A stretch of DNA of 10,176 nucleotides from an uncultured Ideonella sp. (lineage in GTDB: Bacteria; Pseudomonadota; Gammaproteobacteria; Burkholderiales; Burkholderiaceae): NCBI GenBank assembly GCA_946479475.1, contig CAMLGG010000196.1, positions 1 to 10,176 of the forward strand, read 5' to 3'. This document shows positions 6,675-10,176 of this stretch, in pieces (position 1 is the first letter of the stretch; every line of letters begins with the position of its first letter). The position numbers and the translations under genes are program-made. The notes under the pieces were generated by a model. That model was not told the DNA's origin. It searched no databases and worked only from the letters and a program-made list of their open reading frames with translations.

Positions 6675-7703
6675 TCAGGGCCACTGCTCCGCAAAGAACT
6701 CGGCAACCTGGCTGTCCAGGCTGGGCAAGAACGCCACGCGGTCGAAACCCGGCGGGTTGGCCGAAGCGTCCCCTGCTACAGAGGGCAGCGGGAAGGTCGG
6801 CTGTGCCATGAATGCGAAGTGCCCCGCGCCAGACACCGTACTGGCCTTGGCGCCGGGCAGGCTGTCGACGACATACTGGCCGTGGTACTTGCCGTTGAGC
6901 ACCACGTCTTGTTCGGCCATGATGACGCGCACGGGCAGCTTGATGGCCGCCAGGCTCTCGGGTGTGAACACCACCGCCATGGGGGCCAGCGCAACCACCG
7001 CCCGGATGCGGCGGTCGGCCACCGATACCCGTTGCCCGTCGGAAACGGCAGCACTGGCGGGACCCGCTGCTGGGGACTCGTTGACGGCAGAGCCCTTGGC
7101 CAGAGAGCAGTAGCCCGGGTCGTCCTGCACCGTGCGGCAATGCTGCGCCGAGCGCTGTGGTTCGGCCTGCGCCCCCGCCAACGCCAGTACGCTGTAGCCG
7201 CCCGCGGAATGGCCCACGGCACCGATGCGCTCGGTCGGGATGCGCGCGCTCCATTCAGGGCTTGCCAGCAGCGCATCCAGCACCCGGCTCAGTTGGAGCG
7301 GGCGTTCGCTCAAGTAGCGGCCCGAGGTGACCAGCGAACGGTCCTGCCAGTTGTCGCCCGGATGGCGCACGGCCGCCACCAAGTAGCCGTCCCGGGCCAG
7401 CCGGGTGCCGAGATTGTGGTGGTTGAGTTCTGTGCCGCTCGTGCCGTGCGAGAGGAGTATGAGTCCCTTGAGTTTGACATCGGAGGCCGGCGCACCCGGG
7501 GCGACGACGGGCAGCCAGGGGCCCATGGGCACAGCGCGGTCAGGGACGGCCGTGGGGTAGAAAAGTGCCACTGTCATGGGCGTGTCGCCTGGGACCGTGA
7601 GCGTGCGATAGCCCGCGCTCTGGGCGTTCACAGGTCCTGCCAATGCCAGCAAGGCAGAAGCGACGAGGACTGCCGGTTGGAGAAGGGTGCTGAACAGTTT
7701 CAT
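6675..7703 (-). CDS. Exported alpha/beta hydrolase, dienelactone-hydrolase-like (hydrolase 1)
   Basis: 342 residues. It has a Sec signal peptide with likely cleavage VNA/QS after residue 27, so it acts in the periplasm or outside. The hydrolase core shows an oxyanion-hole strand LILLSHGTSG (81-90), HPGDN (114-118), a nucleophile elbow GHSAGG with Ser166, an acid candidate Asp266 (MAEQD) and His295 (SGAGHF), in the order expected for a serine hydrolase triad. The layout fits the predicted dienelactone hydrolases of COG4188, and esterase or lipase activity is likely. The substrate is unknown. Cys189 and Cys199 between strands may form a disulfide, as in hydrolase 2. The ATG at 7703 has only a weak GAAAG six bases upstream. 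A 13-codon leader ORF with a strong ribosome site precedes it. The gene is divergent from merR and behind a MerR-type promoter, so it is probably induced by that regulator. Confidence 0.9.
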   Translation of the reverse strand: MKLFSTLLQPAVLVASALLALAGPVNAQSAGYRTLTVPGDTPMTVALFYPTAVPDRAVPMGPWLPVVAPGAPASDVKLKGLILLSHGTSGTELNHHNLGTRLARDGYLVAAVRHPGDNWQDRSLVTSGRYLSERPLQLSRVLDALLASPEWSARIPTERIGAVGHSAGGYSVLALAGAQAEPQRSAQHCRTVQDDPGYCSLAKGSAVNESPAAGPASAAVSDGQRVSVADRRIRAVVALAPMAVVFTPESLAAIKLPVRVIMAEQDVVLNGKYHGQYVVDSLPGAKASTVSGAGHFAFMAQPTFPLPSVAGDASANPPGFDRVAFLPSLDSQVAEFFAEQWP

Positions 7704-7712
7704 GTTGTGCTT

Positions 7713-7754
7713 TCAGTGTGTGTCGGTCTGGCCGACGACGGAAGCAGTAAACAT
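7713..7754 (-). CDS. 13-codon leader ORF upstream of hydrolase 1
   Basis: Reads MFTASVVGQTDTH then TGA. Its ATG (7754) has a near-ideal Shine-Dalgarno, AAGGAG, six bases upstream. The stop ends nine bases before the hydrolase ATG and is in the same frame. The hydrolase itself has a poor site, so leader translation may deliver ribosomes to it (coupling) or control it. It could also be a chance ORF created by a start-codon shift: an older N-terminus cut off by the TGA is possible, since the frame is shared. Too short for any homology claim. Confidence 0.45.
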   Translation of the reverse strand: MFTASVVGQTDTH

Positions 7755-7760
7755 TGAAAT

Positions 7761-7766
7761 CTCCTT
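7761..7766 (-). promoter_or_regulatory. Strong Shine-Dalgarno AAGGAG
   Basis: On the - strand AAGGAG is followed by GATTTC-like spacing, ATTTCA, then ATG at 7754. It is the best ribosome site between the promoter and hydrolase 1, yet it serves the 13-codon leader rather than the hydrolase start 51 bases further on. Confidence 0.55.
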
Positions 7767-7798
7767 GGTTCGGTTTGACTTCTCGATGTCGTGCGGTC

Positions 7799-7829
7799 AT
7801 CATAGAAGTTGAAGTCAACTTCATGTCAA
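7799..7829 (-). promoter_or_regulatory. MerR-type promoter with 19-bp spacer for hydrolase 1
   Basis: On the - strand: -35 TTGACA (7829-7824), -10 TATGAT (7804-7799), exactly 19 bp between them. Near-consensus boxes with an overlong 19-20 bp spacer filled by a dyad are the hallmark of promoters activated by MerR-family proteins, which untwist the DNA. Transcription would start near 7792 and run into the leader ORF and hydrolase 1. The merR gene itself starts just on the other side. Confidence 0.8.
7805..7822. promoter_or_regulatory. MerR operator, 18-bp dyad
   Basis: GAAGTTGA (7805-7812) and TCAACTTC (7815-7822) are perfect inverted arms separated by two bases, and the dyad fills the spacer of the promoter facing hydrolase 1. 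It is the obvious binding site for the adjacent MerR protein. On the + strand it lies 22-39 bases before the preferred merR ATG, so binding there could also repress merR. Confidence 0.8.
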
Positions 7830-7843
7830 GAACTTTCTTCACC

Positions 7844-8272
7844 ATGGACATCTCGGAAGTCGCCAGGAAGTCCGGCGTCGCCGCCTCGGCGCTGCGGTAC
7901 TACGAACGCAAGGGGCTCATCCACTCGCTCGAGTCGGATGGCGCTCGTCGCAAGTTCTCGCCGGCGGTGCTTGACCAGCTCGCGCTCATCGCGCTGGGGC
8001 AGGCCGCCGGGTTCTCGCTGGACGAGATTCGGGTGATGTTCACGCCGAACGGTGAGCCCAACATCGACCGGACCATGCTCGCGGCCAAAGCCGATGAGCT
8101 CGAGGCGATGGTCGTGCGCCTGAAGGCCATGATTCGGAGCTTGCGCCACGCGGTGGTGTGCCCGGCAGAGAGCCACGCGGCGTGCCCGTCGTTCCAGAAA
8201 CTCCTGAAGGCTGCAGCTTCCGGCGCGCTGGAGAGCCGAAAACGCCAACTTGCACCCACTAGGAGCAAGTAA
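7844..8272 (+). CDS. MerR-family transcriptional regulator
   Basis: 142 residues from the chosen ATG. The N-terminal winged helix begins at once: MDISEVARKSGVAASALRYY (1-20) then ERKGLI, the classical MerR DNA-binding signature. The middle (LALIALGQAAGFSLDEI, 46-62) is the second half of the wing and hinge, followed by a dimerisation coiled coil at about 80-103. The tail has Cys106-Pro, His111 and Cys114-Pro (CPAESHAACPSF), a possible metal- or thiol-sensing site (inference). The SoxR cluster CxxCxxxxxC is absent. An upstream in-frame ATG at 7823 would add seven residues but abuts the operator. A TTG at 7754 would code across the operator. No start has a good Shine-Dalgarno. It probably activates the divergent hydrolase 1 through the dyad at 7805-7822. 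Its own promoter is weak: TTGACT at 7775-7780 with a poor -10. Confidence 0.88.
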   Translation: MDISEVARKSGVAASALRYYERKGLIHSLESDGARRKFSPAVLDQLALIALGQAAGFSLDEIRVMFTPNGEPNIDRTMLAAKADELEAMVVRLKAMIRSLRHAVVCPAESHAACPSFQKLLKAAASGALESRKRQLAPTRSK

Positions 8273-8342
8273 TCGGGAGGCGTGCGGCTGCCGTCACGGG
8301 CCAGCAATGGTTGTTCCGATGCAGCGAGGTGGCGATGCCACG

Positions 8343-9365
8343 TCACTGCTGGCGCAGCCTCGCGTCGAAGAACTCGACGACGGCCTTGTTCATCGACTGA
8401 TGAAACTGTTCACGGTCGAACCCGTCCGCATCCGCGCAGAGCGCAGGCGAGCGCAGGAGTCGACAGGGCGCCAAGAACGAGCTGTGGCCGGCAAGAGCCA
8501 CCGAGTGGAACTCCACGTGCGAGCCAAGTCCCTGCTGGATGAGCTTGGCATTGGTCGCATACGGGACGAGCTGGTCTGCCTCGCCGCTCCACAGTTGCAC
8601 AGGCACGTTGACGCCGGAAAGACCCTGCGGAGCAAGCGCGAAGCCAAGGCCCGGTGCGGCGACCACAGCGGCCTTGATGCGCCCGGGTGATTTCAGGGCT
8701 TCTCCCGGCCACGCCGAATCGGCGACCAGCAAAGGAGAGCCAACCTGCTTCAAGACCCGGCAGACGAACTCGGGAGTCTCCTGGCAGTGAGGCCCAATCA
8801 ACCTCATGTCGGGCTGGGCACCGACGGCGGAGAGCACCGTGAAACCACCAGCGGACATGCCGTACGCGCCAACGCGGCCGCCGTCCAGTCGCCCAGCGTC
8901 GGACCAGCGGACAAGCATGTACTCGAGCGCGATGTCCAGTTCGCCCACCCTGTCGCTGAAGAGGGTCTGTGACCCCGCGTGCGACTGGTCAGTGAAGTTG
9001 TCTCCGCGGTGAAGCGGCGCCACAACGACATACCCGGCACTCGCAAGCGCGAGCGCGAGGTCTGCATGACTTTGCGGCCCACCGCCGTTGCCATGAGAGA
9101 TGACCACTAGCGGCAGCCTCTTGCCTGCGACCGGACCGTCCCTTGCAACGTCCATCAGGACGAGCCCAATCAAGACCGTCGGCCACGGTCGAGCGCTGGT
9201 CGGGTACCAAATCGCCACAGCCAGTGGAGGCTCGCCGGCTGTCGAGGCATTGGCCAACCGAAAGCCGACCGGACTTGATGGCCGCAAAGCCGACCGATAG
9301 ACCACGCCTGCGCCGCCCAGCAGCAGGACCAGCAAGGCAATGGAGATTCTGACGAGCCACTTCAT
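8343..9365 (-). CDS. Membrane-anchored alpha/beta hydrolase, paralogue of hydrolase 1 (hydrolase 2)
   Basis: 340 residues. An N-terminal hydrophobic segment (about 5-22, after MKWLVR) has no clear signal-peptidase site, so the enzyme is probably anchored in the inner membrane with the catalytic part in the periplasm. Landmarks align with hydrolase 1: VVISHGNGGG (87-96), LHRGDNF (118-124), nucleophile GMSAGG with Ser171, acid Asp264 (SGEAD), His294 (LAGHSSF). A Cys pair (194, 202) sits where hydrolase 1 has one, and two more (301, 310) are near the C-terminus. The fold fits COG4188-type dienelactone hydrolase-like serine hydrolases, with substrate unknown. GGAGG lies nine bases before the ATG. 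It converges on merR with a 70-bp gap. No copy of the merR operator was seen upstream of it, so shared control is not supported. Confidence 0.88.
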   Translation of the reverse strand: MKWLVRISIALLVLLLGGAGVVYRSALRPSSPVGFRLANASTAGEPPLAVAIWYPTSARPWPTVLIGLVLMDVARDGPVAGKRLPLVVISHGNGGGPQSHADLALALASAGYVVVAPLHRGDNFTDQSHAGSQTLFSDRVGELDIALEYMLVRWSDAGRLDGGRVGAYGMSAGGFTVLSAVGAQPDMRLIGPHCQETPEFVCRVLKQVGSPLLVADSAWPGEALKSPGRIKAAVVAAPGLGFALAPQGLSGVNVPVQLWSGEADQLVPYATNAKLIQQGLGSHVEFHSVALAGHSSFLAPCRLLRSPALCADADGFDREQFHQSMNKAVVEFFDARLRQQ

Positions 9366-9423
9366 GTCCTTGCGCCTCCAATGCAGGTCACATCACCGCT
9401 AGGCAGCGTGAGGGGCATGGCCC

Positions 9424-9803
9424 TCAAAGGTACGTACACGGCGACAAGCTCGTTTGAGTTCCAGGCGCCGGCCTCATGCCGGAGTCGGAACTGGACATTC
9501 TGACGATGAATAGCTCGGACACGACAAGGTCGAGGCCCCACGCTGCAGCCATGAGGATGTCTCGAGGTCGCCCATGAACCGGCCCTGCAAGAAGCAGTTC
9601 AACCGGTAGGAACAGGAGGACTGGGTGCCTGCGCCCAGACTCAGCGCATAGGTGCGAAGCATCCATGCGCCGTGGGCGCGGTAGCGCCTCTCGACAATGG
9701 CTCGCAGGGCCGCCAGTTGCACCAGCCGCGCGCCGCCGGCCACAAGTGGCACAGCACTCAGCGCCAATAGCAGGTGACTGACTCTGACACGGCGCGATTT
9801 CAT
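9424..9803 (-). pseudogene. Broken DUF2306 membrane-protein gene
   Basis: The start (ATG 9803) reads as a DUF2306 N-terminus, SHLLLALSAVPLVAGGARLV, then jumps directly to the C-terminal part, ERRYRAHGAWMLRTYALSLG followed by AGTQ. Roughly half the usual protein of about 200 residues or more, the central membrane helices, is missing. Just after AGTQ (near 9620) one base is lost: the in-frame reading becomes SSCSYRLNC, while the next frame continues as VLLFLPVELLLAGPV and RDILMAAAWGLDLVV, the normal DUF2306 ending. The two halves together mark an internal in-frame deletion plus a -1 frameshift. The gene lies 26 bases after the DUF2798 gene on the same strand, so it was probably the last gene of that operon. 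No Shine-Dalgarno is visible. Confidence 0.8.
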
Positions 9804-9829
9804 GGCGATGCCGATGCGAACGAACGAAG

Positions 9830-10057
9830 TCAGTCCTGCGCGACCAGGGCGCCAACGGCTCGACGCGTGAGCGGTGCCGCGACGAGGACGACGGGGAATG
9901 CCACCAGCCACGCGGTGACCCAGCCGGTCGTCCACATGCCGACGAAGCCGGGCGCGATGCCGGCAGCGCGGTAGGTGGCGATGCCGGAGACCAGCAGCGA
10001 CATCAGCCCCGAGAGGATGAAGCCGAACAGGGCGGGTGCGAATCTCCTGGGGAACAT
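9830..10057 (-). CDS. DUF2798 small membrane protein
   Basis: 75 residues with two predicted membrane helices (about 10-29 and 43-63). RRFAPALFGFILSGLMSLLV, GIATYR and AFPVVLVAAPLTRR match the DUF2798 pattern. Molecular function is unknown for the family. The ATG at 10057 is preferred: GGAGG lies ten bases upstream. A TTG three codons earlier (10066) would put that site only one base away. It begins five bases after the stop of the gene upstream, so the two are one operon and probably translationally coupled. The DUF2306 remnant follows after 26 bases. Confidence 0.88.
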   Translation of the reverse strand: MFPRRFAPALFGFILSGLMSLLVSGIATYRAAGIAPGFVGMWTTGWVTAWLVAFPVVLVAAPLTRRAVGALVAQD

Positions 10058-10062
10058 GATGT

Positions 10063-10176
10063 TCAAGCCTCCACAGCTTCTTGTTGCCGCGCTTTCGCGT
10101 TGACGCGCAGCAAGGTGTTGGCGAAATTCCGGCCAAACATGTGGGCGGTCTTCACGTCGCCGGGAACGAACGAATC
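10063..10176 (-). CDS. C-terminal end of an upstream gene, possibly a flavodoxin-fold oxidoreductase
   Basis: The frame is open from the window edge for 37 residues and ends ...RQQEAVEA then TGA at 10065-10063. The visible part, DSFVPGDVKTAHMFGRNFAN and then TLLRVNAKA, resembles the last helix of NAD(P)H-dependent FMN/flavodoxin-family oxidoreductases (PGDxxTAxxFGxxxA), but this is a short match and other families are possible. Only the C-terminus is present and no catalytic site can be checked. Its stop lies five bases before the DUF2798 ATG, and that gene's GGAGG sits inside this gene's last codons. Confidence 0.65.
   Translation of the reverse strand, partial: DSFVPGDVKTAHMFGRNFANTLLRVNAKARQQEAVEA

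Noticed and set aside
7754..7843. Upstream starts for merR (TTG at 7754, ATG at 7823)
   Set aside because: The TTG start would code through the promoter and operator, and the ATG at 7823 abuts the dyad. MerR proteins normally begin one to a few residues before the helix, as at 7844. The ATG at 7823 cannot be fully excluded.
8329..8341. Small hairpin GTGGC-GAT-GCCAC between merR and hydrolase 2
   Set aside because: Only five pairs and no T tract. It is too weak to call a terminator, although the genes converge here.
9410..9425. Near-palindrome GAGGGGCATGGCCCTC upstream of hydrolase 2
   Set aside because: Short arms with a central mismatch, no recognisable promoter boxes around it and no similarity to the merR operator. 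It lies at the end of the DUF2306 remnant and may be chance in GC-rich DNA.
10058..10066. TTG start for the DUF2798 protein at 10066
   Set aside because: The GGAGG site would be one base from the TTG. The ATG at 10057 has a workable ten-base spacing and fits the family N-terminus.

Overview
The window looks like chromosomal DNA from a GC-rich proteobacterium, most likely a betaproteobacterium of the order Burkholderiales. This rests on the strong G/C bias at third codon positions and on the family set: DUF1127, DUF4242, DUF2798 and DUF2306 proteins, a BTAD/STAND regulator and COG4188-type hydrolases. It is inferred by eye, without a database search. No rRNA, tRNA, CRISPR array, transposase or integrase was seen.

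Positions 1-6153 (+ strand) form one compact gene train. It begins inside a large AfsR-like regulator (BTAD domain, NB-ARC-type ATPase, TPR array) whose N-terminus lies before the window. Next come a small DUF1127 protein, two tandem DUF4242 proteins that are clear paralogues, and a secreted protein of about 783 residues with seven FG-GAP/VCBS-type calcium-binding repeats and a C-terminal half I do not recognise. Spacings shrink along the train (64, 55 and 20 nt, then a 4-nt ATGA overlap), which suggests an operon with translational coupling at its end. A perfect 9-bp inverted repeat masks the Shine-Dalgarno of the DUF1127 gene. This train is the best candidate here for an undescribed functional unit.

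Positions 6154-6674 hold no intact gene. They contain two strong hairpins and the N-terminal 70 or so residues of a GNAT acetyltransferase cut off before its acetyl-CoA site.

Positions 6675-9365 hold a MerR-family regulator gene (+) between two paralogous alpha/beta hydrolase genes (-). Hydrolase 1 (exported) is divergent from merR. The shared region contains a textbook MerR-type promoter pointing at hydrolase 1: TTGACA and TATGAT separated by 19 bp that hold an 18-bp dyad. A 13-codon leader ORF with a much better ribosome binding site precedes hydrolase 1 in the same frame. Hydrolase 2 (membrane-anchored) converges on merR.

Positions 9424-10176 (- strand) are the end of another operon: the C-terminus of a possible flavodoxin-fold oxidoreductase, an intact DUF2798 membrane protein, and a DUF2306 membrane-protein gene destroyed by an internal deletion and a one-base frameshift. 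Two decayed genes in 10 kb, next to intact duplicated genes, suggest an accessory or actively remodelled stretch.
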